This document shows positions 25,636-34,773 of a stretch of DNA of 64,000 bases, one piece after another. The stretch comes from Bdellovibrionales bacterium CG10_big_fil_rev_8_21_14_0_10_45_34 (lineage in GTDB: Bacteria > Bdellovibrionota > Bdellovibrionia > Bdellovibrionales > 1-14-0-10-45-34): assembly GCA_002778785.1 (NCBI GenBank), contig PEZS01000009.1, positions 38,105-102,104 of the forward strand. The letters are read 5' to 3'. The stretch's first letter is position 1, and each line of letters opens with the position of its first letter. Both the position numbers and the translations under genes were made by a program. Below the pieces are notes generated by a model. It did not search any database. It had not been told where the DNA came from and saw only the letters and a list, made by a program, of their open reading frames with translations.

Positions 25636-28068
25636 ATGAAAAAAACTATTGCCGTTCTACCGATTAAAAATACTGTTCTCTTCCCGACGGTCACTATGCC
25701 TTTGGCTGTGGGGCGGCCTCGTAGCGTTGCCTCCCTATTGAAGGCCCACTCTGAAAACAATCAAATTGTCATAGTTACTCAGCAAAACCTCGATGTAGTA
25801 GAACCAGAGCTTTCTGATCTCTACAAAGTTGGCACACTGTGCAAAATTGACGGTGTACATGGCAGTGAAGAGAACGGTTATCAAATTGTTGTGACTGGCC
25901 TATCGCGCTTTCAGATTGAAGATTATTTGTTTGAAGATGGGCATCATCGAGTTGCAGGAGCCGAAATCATCGAGCCGGAAATTGTGGAAGACCCCAGAAG
26001 AGAGGCTCTTTTTCAGGCACTCAAGGCACTTTCAAAAGAGATTCTCTCTTTAATTCCAGGGATGAAGTCTTCTATAGGACAAATGGTCGAAGGAATCAAC
26101 GATCCTAAATACCTCACCCATTTAGCGTCGACATACCTCAATATACCCATTGAAGAGAAACAAAAAATCTTAGAAAATATCGACCTCATTTCACGAATGG
26201 AAAAACTGCTGGAGCACCTGCGAAATGAGCGAGAAGTGCTCAATGTCAAAAAGGACGTTCAGGAAAAAATCACAGAAAGATTTTCAAAAGCTCAGCGGGA
26301 TGCGATTCTAAGAGAGCAAATGCGAGCTATTAAAGAGGAGTTGGGGGATCAAGGGGGCGGCGCCTCTGAGGGCTATCGTGAAAAAATAGAAAAAGCTAAG
26401 ATGCCAAAAGAAGCCTATAAGCAGGCGCAAGATGAACTGAATCGTTTTGAGCAACTTTCTCCGCACTCACCAGATTACCATGTGGTACGAAACTATTTAG
26501 ATTGGATGTTAAGCCTTCCTTGGAATATCAAAACAACAGACCGTATCGACATAGTTCATGCCGAAAATGTTTTAAACGAGGAACACTACGGACTTGAAAA
26601 AATTAAACAAAGAATTCTTCAGCATTTGGCAGTTGCCAGACTGAAAAAAGACCTAAAAGGTTCGATTCTTTTATTTGTTGGCCCGCCTGGGGTGGGAAAG
26701 ACGAGTCTTGGTCAGAGCATTGCTCATGCACTCGAGAGAAATTTTGTTCGCCTGAGCTTGGGAGGAGTTCGAGATGAAAGTGAAATCCGTGGACACAGAC
26801 GCACGTATATAGGATCTATGCCTGGCAGAATTGTTCAAAGTCTTAAACGTGCTGGTTCGCGAAATCCTGTAATGATGCTGGATGAAGTCGACAAACTGGG
26901 CGCAGGCTTTCATGGCGACCCTTCAAGCGCGTTGCTTGAGGTGCTCGATCCTGAACAGAATAATACGTTTGTGGATCATTATCTAGACGTGCCCTTTGAT
27001 TTGTCTGATGTGTTGTTTATAGCAACCGCCAACCGCCTCGATACAATACCTGCTCCGCTGCTTGATCGCATGGAGATTATTGAACTCGCAAGCTACACAC
27101 TGAGTGAAAAAGTGGGAATTGCTAAAAAGTATTTAATACCAAAACAGTATAAAGAGAACGGCCTTCAGAATGATGACTTGATTATCCCAGATGTAATTCT
27201 TGAGCAAATCGCTGAAGGCTACACGCGAGAGGCGGGAGTGAGAGAGTTACAGCGACAAATCGGTGCTATCGGGCGCTGGGCTGCAGAGAAGATTGTTCGG
27301 AGTGAGATACAAACTGAAAGTCAAAAAAGTTTGGATCAAGAGTCTTCGGCGGCCAATCCCCTTACTGAAGGGAGCCCTCGTAAAGGGGCAAAGGTACAAC
27401 TTGATGGACCTTCTTTGGTGGAAGCCCTTGGTTCGAGAAAATATTATCCTGATGTAGCTCTAGAGTCTCCCCCTTACGGAGTTGTTACCGGCATTGCGTG
27501 GACTCCTATGGGCGGAGATGTGTTGTTTGTTGAAACACACCAAATGCCAGGCTCAGGTAAAATCACAATTACTGGTCAGCTTGGCGATGTGATGAAAGAA
27601 AGCGCTCAAATTGCGATGAGTCTTGCAAGATCGCAGGCTTCGATTCTGAATCCGAGTATTGATTTTGAAAAAAATGACTTTCATATCCATGTGCCGTCGG
27701 GCGCTATTGGGAAGGACGGACCATCTGCGGGCGTCACTCTTACAACAGCATTGATTTCTCTGCTTCTGAAGAAGGAAGTAAATCCAAAACTTTCTATGAC
27801 TGGAGAGATCACTCTACGTCGAGCCGTGCTTCCTGTTGGCGGAATTAAAGAGAAAGTGTTAGCTGCCCATAGAGCTGGCATTGAAGAGATAATCCTTCCT
27901 AAGCGAAATGAAGTTGATCTTGAAAAGCTCCCAGCTGAAGTGAAGTCTGGGATCAAGTTTCACTTTGCAGAGACGCTCGACGATGTTTTAAAGGTGGCTC
28001 TCGATCTGCCGCCTTTTTCCATGATTCAACATATGCAAAACGGTTTAAGTAAACATAGATGTGATTAG
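25636..28068 (+). CDS. lon: ATP-dependent protease Lon
   Basis: Cytoplasmic AAA+ serine protease of protein quality control. An N-terminal LON substrate domain (PIKNTVLFPTVTMPLAVGR), central AAA+ domain (GPPGVGKTSLG about 356; VMMLDEVDKLG) and C-terminal peptidase with the Ser-Lys dyad (GPSAGVT about 698; PVGGIKEKVLAAHRAG about 736) are intact. Length 810. A Ser/Glu-rich insert of about 25 residues (around 560-585) separates the AAA+ lid from the peptidase. It is divergent from motA and ends four bases into the convergent gene that follows. Confidence 0.97.
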   Translation: MKKTIAVLPIKNTVLFPTVTMPLAVGRPRSVASLLKAHSENNQIVIVTQQNLDVVEPELSDLYKVGTLCKIDGVHGSEENGYQIVVTGLSRFQIEDYLFEDGHHRVAGAEIIEPEIVEDPRREALFQALKALSKEILSLIPGMKSSIGQMVEGINDPKYLTHLASTYLNIPIEEKQKILENIDLISRMEKLLEHLRNEREVLNVKKDVQEKITERFSKAQRDAILREQMRAIKEELGDQGGGASEGYREKIEKAKMPKEAYKQAQDELNRFEQLSPHSPDYHVVRNYLDWMLSLPWNIKTTDRIDIVHAENVLNEEHYGLEKIKQRILQHLAVARLKKDLKGSILLFVGPPGVGKTSLGQSIAHALERNFVRLSLGGVRDESEIRGHRRTYIGSMPGRIVQSLKRAGSRNPVMMLDEVDKLGAGFHGDPSSALLEVLDPEQNNTFVDHYLDVPFDLSDVLFIATANRLDTIPAPLLDRMEIIELASYTLSEKVGIAKKYLIPKQYKENGLQNDDLIIPDVILEQIAEGYTREAGVRELQRQIGAIGRWAAEKIVRSEIQTESQKSLDQESSAANPLTEGSPRKGAKVQLDGPSLVEALGSRKYYPDVALESPPYGVVTGIAWTPMGGDVLFVETHQMPGSGKITITGQLGDVMKESAQIAMSLARSQASILNPSIDFEKNDFHIHVPSGAIGKDGPSAGVTLTTALISLLLKKEVNPKLSMTGEITLRRAVLPVGGIKEKVLAAHRAGIEEIILPKRNEVDLEKLPAEVKSGIKFHFAETLDDVLKVALDLPPFSMIQHMQNGLSKHRCD

Positions 28069-28532
28069 AGCTGTTTAAGACGCACGAGTTCGCGGCGGGA
28101 TTCGTCGAGGGCCGCTTTATAATTAAACATTTGCGCCTGTTGAGTCTCGATGACTTTCTGTAACGACTGTAGACGAGTTTCAAAGGCCCGCACCATTTGA
28201 TTCTGCCGATCAATTAAAGATGCCACATCATCCTGATGAACAGCGCGTTCTGTGATTCGCCCCGAGAGCTGGGCATATTTTGTTCTCATTTCATCCGTAA
28301 CATGGTCGATCTTAGCCTCAAGCTGCCCTAGTCGGGACTGATGTCTTTCCATCTTCAGTTGAAGCGTCTTTACGTGGTCTTGAATACGGGCGGCAGATGA
28401 AGAAATCAAATCTTCAATGCGTCTAATCTCCGATCGATCTAAACCCCGATCCTGCTTAAGAGGAACTTCAACGATGGATGGCGTCTCCGAATTGGGTGAA
28501 GAAAAAAATCGTGGATCAAACTCTCGTCTCAT
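28065..28532 (-). CDS. Hypothetical coiled-coil protein
   Basis: About 155 residues, almost entirely predicted helical coiled coil from residue 40 onward (heptad-like ISSSAARIQDHVKTLQLKM, QNQMVRAFETRLQSLQKVIE). No membrane segment and no known catalytic domain. ATG 28532 has GGGAG five bases upstream; the frame opens at 28565. It is convergent with lon and the two stop codons overlap by four bases. Function unknown; a scaffold or cytoskeleton-like role is possible. Confidence 0.7.
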   Translation of the reverse strand: MRREFDPRFFSSPNSETPSIVEVPLKQDRGLDRSEIRRIEDLISSSAARIQDHVKTLQLKMERHQSRLGQLEAKIDHVTDEMRTKYAQLSGRITERAVHQDDVASLIDRQNQMVRAFETRLQSLQKVIETQQAQMFNYKAALDESRRELVRLKQL

Positions 28533-28633
28533 AATAACTCCCAGATACATCTCCCTGTATCTCACTTCTATTGGATCATAAATTCGACAATTCTTCTAGA
28601 CGTATGTAGGTTAAAAAATCTATTCTGAAATGG

Positions 28634-29626
28634 ATGAAGACTGCGCATGATTTTGCTCGCTATCTACTCACAAAGGATCCCCAGTCGGATGCCGTAAGGC
28701 TGACTCTCTACCATTACCTAAAAAATGTTGGCCACTCAGGTACATTGATCGATGAGGCGTTCATCGAAGGTTTCTTTCGTACGTGTTTATCGTTTGAATA
28801 TTGGCGCGGAAATTGTGAAGAGCTTATGACAAAGGTCCAGCTTGAGTTAACAGAGTCCATGAGCTTCGCTGACTATGCGGTAATAGAACCCGAGCAAGTC
28901 CTAAGGGTTCAAAAAGACAATGACAGAAGAAACCTTATCAAAAACTGGTTAGATAAACGCGCGGAAGGATTTTCATACCGATACGACTTATTAAGCAAGG
29001 GCTTTCAAAACGAAGGCAATGTCACGATGGCTTTTGTACAGAATAAGGCGGGTGGTATCACTGTTTTCCAGTTTAATGAGTGGTTTTCAATAGCCTCAGA
29101 TGGTCAACTAAGCCCTCTATGGCGAGACTTCAATCTAGAGTACGGTGCCAACGGCTTCATTCTGCCTGGTAGACCCTTTAGAATCTGGGTGCGCGATCAT
29201 GTAGTTGCAGTGGTGCAGTTTTTGGGTGAAGAAAAAATACAAAGTTGTCGTGTCACGCGTGGGTATACTTTTAACAAGAATAACAACCAAAGTTTTGAAA
29301 CAGCGCGGCCCCTAGAAGAGTCTCCTGAATTGTTTTATCGGATTAAAGCCTTAGAAAGGCCCTTTTTGCCTCTTTCAAGCGATCCGCTTTACCAGAACCT
29401 TGTGCTCCTGTTGGAAGAAGCCATTCTCAAAGCCCAGACTCCGTCTAAAGAGTCTATCGCCATAGCATGTAATGCCTTCAATCGTGGCCAGAGTCTGTTT
29501 GATTTTGTCTACCCAGATGACAAAGTACTGTATCTGCTGTTAAGAGATCTTTCGTTCACAATTGAACGAATGACTGGAGAGCTCTCAAAATGGCAGGACA
29601 AACCATTAGACTCAATCGATTTATAG
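28634..29626 (+). CDS. Hypothetical protein, 330 residues
   Basis: I do not recognise a family. The protein is soluble-looking with no signal peptide, mixed helix and strand, and Trp/Phe-rich segments in the middle (QFNEWFSIASDGQLSPLWRDF). Its last 37 bases overlap the start of the pseudouridine synthase gene, so the two are probably translated from one message. Codon use resembles that of the neighbours, which argues for a real gene. Confidence 0.7.
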   Translation: MKTAHDFARYLLTKDPQSDAVRLTLYHYLKNVGHSGTLIDEAFIEGFFRTCLSFEYWRGNCEELMTKVQLELTESMSFADYAVIEPEQVLRVQKDNDRRNLIKNWLDKRAEGFSYRYDLLSKGFQNEGNVTMAFVQNKAGGITVFQFNEWFSIASDGQLSPLWRDFNLEYGANGFILPGRPFRIWVRDHVVAVVQFLGEEKIQSCRVTRGYTFNKNNNQSFETARPLEESPELFYRIKALERPFLPLSSDPLYQNLVLLLEEAILKAQTPSKESIAIACNAFNRGQSLFDFVYPDDKVLYLLLRDLSFTIERMTGELSKWQDKPLDSIDL

Positions 29627-30408
29627 CACAAGCCGGGGTTTGCTCGCGCCGGAAGGCCGACTTTCATATCGACTCCGGTGACGTTAAAGTTAATGGCCAA
29701 AAAGTTTACGAACTAGGGGTCAAAGTAGATCCCGATCGAGACAGAGTGGAGTTTCAAGGCAAACACATTCAGGTCAACTCTGAGAAACTGTATTTGGCTT
29801 TCTACAAACCACGGCATGTTGTTACCACTCTCCATGATCCCGAAGACCGACCGTGCATCGGCGATTACCTTAAAAAAATGAAAACCAGGGTTTACCCTGT
29901 AGGTCGCTTGGACTGGGATTCAGAGGGCCTTTTGATTCTAACGAACGACGGAGATTATTCGGAAAGAGTTCTTAGCCCTAAAGGAGCAGTTCCGAAAACC
30001 TATAAAGTCAAAATTAGCCAGTCCCTTACCGAAAACCAAATCGGTAAACTACAAAGAGGCGTTTCGATCGAAGGCGGCGGTAGAGTGCGCGTTGATACTA
30101 TCCGCCGGTTAAAGCCTCCTAAAGGCGATACAAAAGTCGGACGCTCCATGAGCACTGATGCCCAGTGGGTAGAGGTAATTATTTCTGAGGGCAAGAATCG
30201 ACAAATTAGAAAAATGTTTGAAAAGTTGCGAATTGACGTTCAAAAACTCCAACGAGTTGCAATTGGCAGACTTAAAATCGGCACTCTTAAACCCGGAGAA
30301 CTTCGTCCCCTTAACGAGCGACAGGTTCGGATGTCACTTCAAGGCTTAGAAGAACAACCCCAACGTCATTTCAGAAAAACAAAAATTCAACGAAGAACAC
30401 GCAAATGA
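29590..30408 (+). CDS. RluB/RsuA-family rRNA pseudouridine synthase
   Basis: RNA-modifying enzyme. An N-terminal S4 domain (IRLNRFIAQAGVCSRRKADFHIDSGDVKVNGQKV) precedes the catalytic domain with the family motif PVGRLDWDSEGLLILTNDG, whose first Asp is the catalytic residue (about 106), and SEGKNRQIRKMFEKL. A basic C-terminal tail follows. Family members target 23S U2605 (RluB), U2457 (RluE) or 16S U516 (RsuA); the S4 domain and length favour RluB. Starts inside the previous gene. Confidence 0.92.
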   Translation: MAGQTIRLNRFIAQAGVCSRRKADFHIDSGDVKVNGQKVYELGVKVDPDRDRVEFQGKHIQVNSEKLYLAFYKPRHVVTTLHDPEDRPCIGDYLKKMKTRVYPVGRLDWDSEGLLILTNDGDYSERVLSPKGAVPKTYKVKISQSLTENQIGKLQRGVSIEGGGRVRVDTIRRLKPPKGDTKVGRSMSTDAQWVEVIISEGKNRQIRKMFEKLRIDVQKLQRVAIGRLKIGTLKPGELRPLNERQVRMSLQGLEEQPQRHFRKTKIQRRTRK

Positions 30409-30449
30409 AAGCTTCGAAGGTTTATCGCGCTCGAAATTATTATTGCTAA

Positions 30450-31235
30450 CTAATTCCCTAAGGTTCGCTTAATAAGTTCAGCCTCTTCTTGCATTTTCTC
30501 CGATCCACCTTGAGCCCCACTGCCTCCGCTGGGACTTAATGCTTCAGTAGCACTGCTGCCAGGTACCCCCAAAGGAGCATCTTGCATCGGTTTTGCTGAT
30601 GAAACTCGAGAGTCTAACTTCGTGCGCTTTTGGCGCTGAGCCTCATCGTATTCGCGTAAATAACGCCTGTACTCGTCATCAAACTCTCGCTGGCGAAACT
30701 GCATATCACTGTCAAAATCTCTTTGTTTCACGCGTAAGTCAGACTCGAAATTGCCTCGGTCTTCACGTTCCTGACTAAAAAAGTTTCTTCTTTCGGAGTC
30801 TTGCTCACTAAAGAAATCTTGCCTCTCTTTTGAATCATGCTTTTCAGAAAGAAAAGCTTCGCGCTTTTTTCGTAGAGCCACTAAATAGTCTTCCCTACGC
30901 TTTTTTTCAGCCTTAGTGTACTCGGCTCGCACCCGCTCCACACTTTTTCGCAGACTCTCGCGCGCCCGTCGCATCTGGGTTTGAAATCGGCTACGAATCC
31001 TTTGGGGCGCAGTGCTGTGGTCGTCATCCATCATTTTGAGCACAAAAGCGAGCTCGTCGTTTTCTTTTTTGATTGTGTCTGGGATCTCATTTCTCAGCTC
31101 ACCCAAATAACTTCTATCGTCTTGGAGGGAGACATCTTTAAGATCATCAGCCGAAGGTTTTTTTGTCGATGAAACACATCCAGCGACTCCTGCAACCATA
31201 AGACCCAATAAAACCCAACATTTTATTTGCAGCAT
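30450..31235 (-). CDS. Lipoprotein with charged Arg/Asp/Phe repeats
   Basis: Predicted lipoprotein: MLQIKCWVLLGLMVAGVAGC has a lipobox (VAGC). ATG 31235 is preferred over 31256 because the signal peptide then starts at the Met. Residues about 60-220 form a long, highly charged helical region with a loose repeat of 9-12 residues (RRNFFSQERED, RGNFESDLRVK, QRDFDSDMQFR, QREFDDEYRR). A Ser/Gly-rich tail ends in a short helix. No family recognised; it could span the periplasm as a rod. A perfect-arm palindrome lies 37 bases upstream. Confidence 0.75.
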   Translation of the reverse strand: MLQIKCWVLLGLMVAGVAGCVSSTKKPSADDLKDVSLQDDRSYLGELRNEIPDTIKKENDELAFVLKMMDDDHSTAPQRIRSRFQTQMRRARESLRKSVERVRAEYTKAEKKRREDYLVALRKKREAFLSEKHDSKERQDFFSEQDSERRNFFSQEREDRGNFESDLRVKQRDFDSDMQFRQREFDDEYRRYLREYDEAQRQKRTKLDSRVSSAKPMQDAPLGVPGSSATEALSPSGGSGAQGGSEKMQEEAELIKRTLGN

Positions 31236-31271
31236 TCTCACCTCGCTCACCGGCATGTACTAGTTCAACTA

Positions 31272-31317
31272 CTAGGGGCTATTGCCGTTTCGTTAACGAA
31301 ATAGCAATAGCCCCTAG
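31272..31317. repeat. 46-base near-perfect palindrome
   Basis: CTAGGGGCTATTGC (31272-31285) is the exact reverse complement of 31304-31317, and the inner 14 bases (31288-31301) form a perfect palindrome TTTCGTT/AACGAAA. Only two positions fail to pair. It lies in the leader between the divergent lipoprotein and HAMP-protein genes, not after a gene, so simple termination does not explain it well. The same arm recurs at 22590-22658. Confidence 0.8.
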
Positions 31318-31353
31318 ATACAGAAGAAGACAATCTGCAGTTTGTGTCAAAGG

Positions 31354-31599
31354 ATGGCGCCTCCTCAAAATTCTCTCTGGCGCACTATGCAACTTGCGGT
31401 TGGGAAAAACTTCTGGCAATGCCAACTGCGCAACAATCTCGATTGATTGTTTGTCTCAGCCATTGGCCAAGGCCAGGTCTTTTTTGCCGACAGACAAAAG
31501 CAAAGAGTTCTTTCAGATTGTGGGCTTTCTGTTTCACTCGAGCACCAAGGGTTTAAACTATACCAATGTGGGCCGCACACAAATATCTCTACGGTTTAG
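31354..31599 (+). pseudogene. Possible small gene broken by an in-frame TGA
   Basis: From ATG 31354 (AAAGG just upstream) the frame runs 30 codons to TGA at 31444-31446, then continues open for another 50 codons (VFFADRQKQRVLSDCGLSVS, KLYQCGPHTNIS) to TAG at 31597-31599. Both halves have protein-like composition, and a single TGA/TGG change would restore 81 codons. It could be a pseudogene, two tiny ORFs or chance. The HAMP gene begins inside its end. Confidence 0.25.
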
Positions 31600-32198
31600 G
31601 AGCAAATTTTAAACTTCCGAGAGCTTCTATTATCCAACGCAAGTTTCAGTGGAGATACACACTCTATTTACTAGGGGCAGTGTTCTGGTCTCTGTCGATC
31701 GGCATAGGCATTGCTTTTTATTTTATCAATCAAAACTATGAGATCTTTCGAGGTCTTGCCGAGCAGCTCGCGCCTAACCTCTTGCCCAATATAGACCGCG
31801 AATACAATTTGGTGAGATGGGTCTTAGTGGTTCTCATTCCTTCGGTAACCGGATTGTATTTTTATCTAGGTTGGAGATTTACCCAAAAACTCATCGCTCC
31901 TGTCATTCTGCTAGAGGCACATGTACGAAGGTTGAGCCGAGGCGATTTGTCGCAGCCACCTTTGAGAGTGCGCCATGATGATGAGTTTCATGAACTTGTC
32001 GATAGCTACAATTATATGTACCGCTCACTACAGTCTCAAACGCAACTAGATTTAGAACTCCTTACGTCACTTCCCGCCCAAGCTATTAGTCAATCAGCTT
32101 ATAGCCAGTGGGTACAACATATAGAGACGAAGAAAAAACAAGTTAGTGGCCTCTCCTCTGCGCCTTCTGCAGATCGCGATCTACGTCGCGTTTCTTAA
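31566..32198 (+). CDS. Membrane protein with HAMP-like domain
   Basis: Two membrane helices (YLLGAVFWSLSIGIGIAFYFI about 35-55; LVRWVLVVLIPSVTGLYFYLGW about 85-106) flank a short periplasmic loop of about 30 residues. A HAMP domain follows directly (KLIAPVILLEAHVRRLSRGDLSQPPLRVRHDDEFHELVDSYNYM). No kinase or methyl-accepting output is attached, so it could act as a signal-relay or stator-like partner. The start is uncertain: ATG 31566 lacks a clear ribosome-binding site. Its last 56 bases overlap convergent smpB. Confidence 0.8.
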   Translation: MWAAHKYLYGLGANFKLPRASIIQRKFQWRYTLYLLGAVFWSLSIGIGIAFYFINQNYEIFRGLAEQLAPNLLPNIDREYNLVRWVLVVLIPSVTGLYFYLGWRFTQKLIAPVILLEAHVRRLSRGDLSQPPLRVRHDDEFHELVDSYNYMYRSLQSQTQLDLELLTSLPAQAISQSAYSQWVQHIETKKKQVSGLSSAPSADRDLRRVS

Positions 32199-32589
32199 TC
32201 GCCTCGCGTTTATCATGTTTTTTCTTACCCTTAACAACCGCCACCTCCACCTTGACTCGAGGACCTTTGAAGTAAATTTTTGCAGGGATCAAAGTAACCC
32301 CTTTCTCTCGAATCATGCCAAATAACCGATCAATTTGCTCTCTGTGCATAAGCAGTCGGCGTCGCCTTTCAGGTGCATGGTTATTATAACTGCTCGCTTG
32401 AAACGGGCTTATATGAACTCCTATTAAGTACATCTCTCCACGATGAATATCTATGTAAGAGTCTTTTAGCTGACAATGACCTCCCCTTAGACTTTTTACT
32501 TCGCTCCCGGTAAGCTCTATGCCCGCCTCCAGTCTTTCAAGGACTTCAAAATCGAACCTAGCTTTTCGATTGTCTGAGATTATCTTCAA
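32143..32589 (-). CDS. smpB: SsrA-binding protein SmpB
   Basis: tmRNA partner for rescue of stalled ribosomes. The motif set is complete: NRKARFDFEVLERLEAGIELTGSEVKSLR, SYIDIHRGEMYLIGVHISPF, RRRLLMHREQIDRLFG, and the basic tail KGKKKHDKREAIKKRDVDRDLQKAQRR that enters the mRNA channel. Length 148. The gene starts inside the end of the upstream outer-membrane protein gene (four-base overlap). The ssrA RNA gene itself is not in the window. Confidence 0.97.
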   Translation of the reverse strand: MKIISDNRKARFDFEVLERLEAGIELTGSEVKSLRGGHCQLKDSYIDIHRGEMYLIGVHISPFQASSYNNHAPERRRRLLMHREQIDRLFGMIREKGVTLIPAKIYFKGPRVKVEVAVVKGKKKHDKREAIKKRDVDRDLQKAQRRGH

Positions 32590-33902
32590 AGAGACTTCCC
32601 TTCTAAAGCGCTTGTCACAGCCAAAGAAAAAATATGATTCAAGCCGCCAACATCAAAACCAGGATAGCCAATATAATTTGGGTTCGCTTTATCGATGCGG
32701 CGATTATTCAGAATCTGCAATTGATAACCGAAAGAGATTTGTGCGCCTTCTAGATAACTTGTTAGTTGCCCAAGAGCGGACCTTGCTCCGACAGAAGCGA
32801 TATGTTTGTCTGTGTCGACGACGTTCACCGGTCCGGTGAGATCGGTCTCAACAAAGCTCGGATGAAACCCATAACCAAAAAAGGCGGCGTTTTTATCATC
32901 GATGTTTAAAGTGTAGCTCGCTTTGTAATTGAGCACATCCTTATATCGAGTTTCGTAGCGATACTGAGTATACGTATTGGCGGGCGTTTCAAACTCTACT
33001 AACACCCAAGGACTCTCAAATCGGGACCACCTTTCGTGTTCGACGAGCAAATCCAAAGAGTGATTTGCCAACCTGATTCCGACTCCGGCTTCAACCGTCT
33101 GCGGTCTAAAGAAAGTAGTCTGAGTGCCGCGAAAGTCGACAGGAATGTTTGCTGGTGCGACTCGGTTATTAACATCTAGTTTCACCTCTCCCCTTTTTTC
33201 TGCGCGAAAGACAAGGCTTGTCGAAAAGTGAGAATTCCATTGAGCATTTGCTCCGACATGAGGCGCAAGCGCAGGCCGCGCTACTGTAGTTTGCTGAATA
33301 TTTGTAGAATCGGGGGATACGGGAAATCTCGAATCCACGGTCGAGGCATAAACCAAGTAAAGATCTGCTGATACACCAAAAGAAAATCTCTCATCGAACT
33401 TTCGGCTTACTGTCAAAAGAAGATTGTATTGATCGGGCGAGTCTGATTGATATGCATACTGAGGTGTTGCGGGCTCCACTGAGTTCATCGAAACAACTTT
33501 ATCAAGTGGAGAGCTCATCATTGCAGTCAAGCCCCAATCGTTAGCTCCCAAGCTTATACCCATGTTGAACCAAGTGCTCGTGGAGTTAGGGTCGAAGCTT
33601 CCATACTGGTTGCTTGAGGCTCCATAGGTTGTAGATTCTCTAAGAACATTGTCTATCGATCGGAAATCTGACTGAGAACGGGAGATTCCAACACCCCACT
33701 GAACTCCGCTCACTTCAGCCCCGAGTGCAGGATTTACATAGACAGAAAACACGTCGTTGACCCTTGTTGAAATCGAATTCTGTGTGGCAATTCCAATTCC
33801 CGAGGTGCCAAAATTTGAAAATCCGTCTGCTAATAAAAGGGCGGGAGTAATTTGAAGCATCAAAAACCAAAGTGTTTTTCTATATTCTCTCAACCTTCTC
33901 AC
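32586..33902 (-). CDS. Outer-membrane beta-barrel protein, FadL/OmpP1-like
   Basis: Signal peptide (TLWFLMLQITPALLLADG) followed by FGTSGIGIATQNSISTRVNDVFSVYVNPALGAEV, which has the NPA-type motif of the FadL/OmpP1/TodX family. Alternating amphipathic strands run through the rest, closing with FSLAVTSALEGKSL. 438 residues suits a 14-strand barrel. FadL-type porins import hydrophobic compounds; substrate is unknown. It overlaps smpB by four bases. Confidence 0.7.
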   Translation of the reverse strand: MRRLREYRKTLWFLMLQITPALLLADGFSNFGTSGIGIATQNSISTRVNDVFSVYVNPALGAEVSGVQWGVGISRSQSDFRSIDNVLRESTTYGASSNQYGSFDPNSTSTWFNMGISLGANDWGLTAMMSSPLDKVVSMNSVEPATPQYAYQSDSPDQYNLLLTVSRKFDERFSFGVSADLYLVYASTVDSRFPVSPDSTNIQQTTVARPALAPHVGANAQWNSHFSTSLVFRAEKRGEVKLDVNNRVAPANIPVDFRGTQTTFFRPQTVEAGVGIRLANHSLDLLVEHERWSRFESPWVLVEFETPANTYTQYRYETRYKDVLNYKASYTLNIDDKNAAFFGYGFHPSFVETDLTGPVNVVDTDKHIASVGARSALGQLTSYLEGAQISFGYQLQILNNRRIDKANPNYIGYPGFDVGGLNHIFSLAVTSALEGKSL

Positions 33903-33925
33903 AAACTCCTCTTTCAGATCTGGCC

Positions 33926-34756
33926 CTAGAGTGCGGCCTTACGCATTAGGCGCCCAAACAATTCCACATATTGCTGCCAAGATAGCTCTTCAGCTCTCGC
34001 ATTATCATTAATTTTCATTTGGTCAAAACAGATTGTGAGGTCTTCGGGTGGTGCCATTTGAGCCAGGTTGCTCGACAGCTTCTTTCTTCTTTGAGAAAAT
34101 GCCTGTTTGACAAACCTCAGATAGCGCTTTCGTTCTTCAACTCTTAGTTCAGTTGCTACTTTCTTTTGAAACCTGAGCACTCGGCTAGCCACTCTCGGCG
34201 GCGGATAGAAATCTTTGGGCCCTGCCTCGCACACCTTTGAAATTGTCCAAAATGTTTGTGAAATCACAGAGAGCAAGGAATAGTCATCGCTTCGAGCTCG
34301 TCCTGTGATCTTTGCGGCTACTTCTTTTTGAAACATCAGTACCATCTCGTTAATCGCACAATCCTCTACACTCAAGTCAACGACGAGGCTTGCGGCGATC
34401 TGATAGGGTAAGTTACTCACTAGCACAGAGCGGTCAACTTTCGACCAATCAAACCTTAGGGCATCTGCTTGAATAACGTCGAGCCCCTCTGCCTGCCAAA
34501 ATGTTACCCAGTCGCGATCCATTTCGATCAGCAATAAGGTTCGATCGAGCTTTACGAGCTCCTCAGTGAGTGCGCCAAGTCCCGGCCCTATCTCTATAAC
34601 CTGCCCTTCAAGAGTTGGGCGGTCTAATTTTGCGGCGGCAATGATCTTGGCAACAATCTGCTGGTTGACGAGAAAGTTTTGTCCCAGCTTCTTGTTGGGA
34701 TTTCTCTTAAGTTCACCCAATCTCGCCAGTAGCTTTTGAACACTGTACTCTGCCAT
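33926..34756 (-). CDS. ksgA: 16S rRNA dimethyladenosine transferase
   Basis: Dimethylates two adenines near the 3' end of 16S rRNA. KKLGQNFLVNQQIVAKI and the SAM motif VIEIGPGLGALTEELVK are present, followed by VSNLPYQIAASLVVDL (the NLPY motif) and the C-terminal RRKKLSSNL. The frame is open to 34828 inside tsaD, but ATG 34756 with AGAGGA upstream gives a normal 276-residue protein and no overlap. Confidence 0.95.
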   Translation of the reverse strand: MAEYSVQKLLARLGELKRNPNKKLGQNFLVNQQIVAKIIAAAKLDRPTLEGQVIEIGPGLGALTEELVKLDRTLLLIEMDRDWVTFWQAEGLDVIQADALRFDWSKVDRSVLVSNLPYQIAASLVVDLSVEDCAINEMVLMFQKEVAAKITGRARSDDYSLLSVISQTFWTISKVCEAGPKDFYPPPRVASRVLRFQKKVATELRVEERKRYLRFVKQAFSQRRKKLSSNLAQMAPPEDLTICFDQMKINDNARAEELSWQQYVELFGRLMRKAAL

Positions 34757-34773
34757 AGTAGGCGTTTCCTCTC

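Noticed and set aside
31444..31446. In-frame TGA read as selenocysteine
   Set aside because: No SECIS-like hairpin directly after the TGA and no selenocysteine genes in the window; a nonsense change or chance is simpler.
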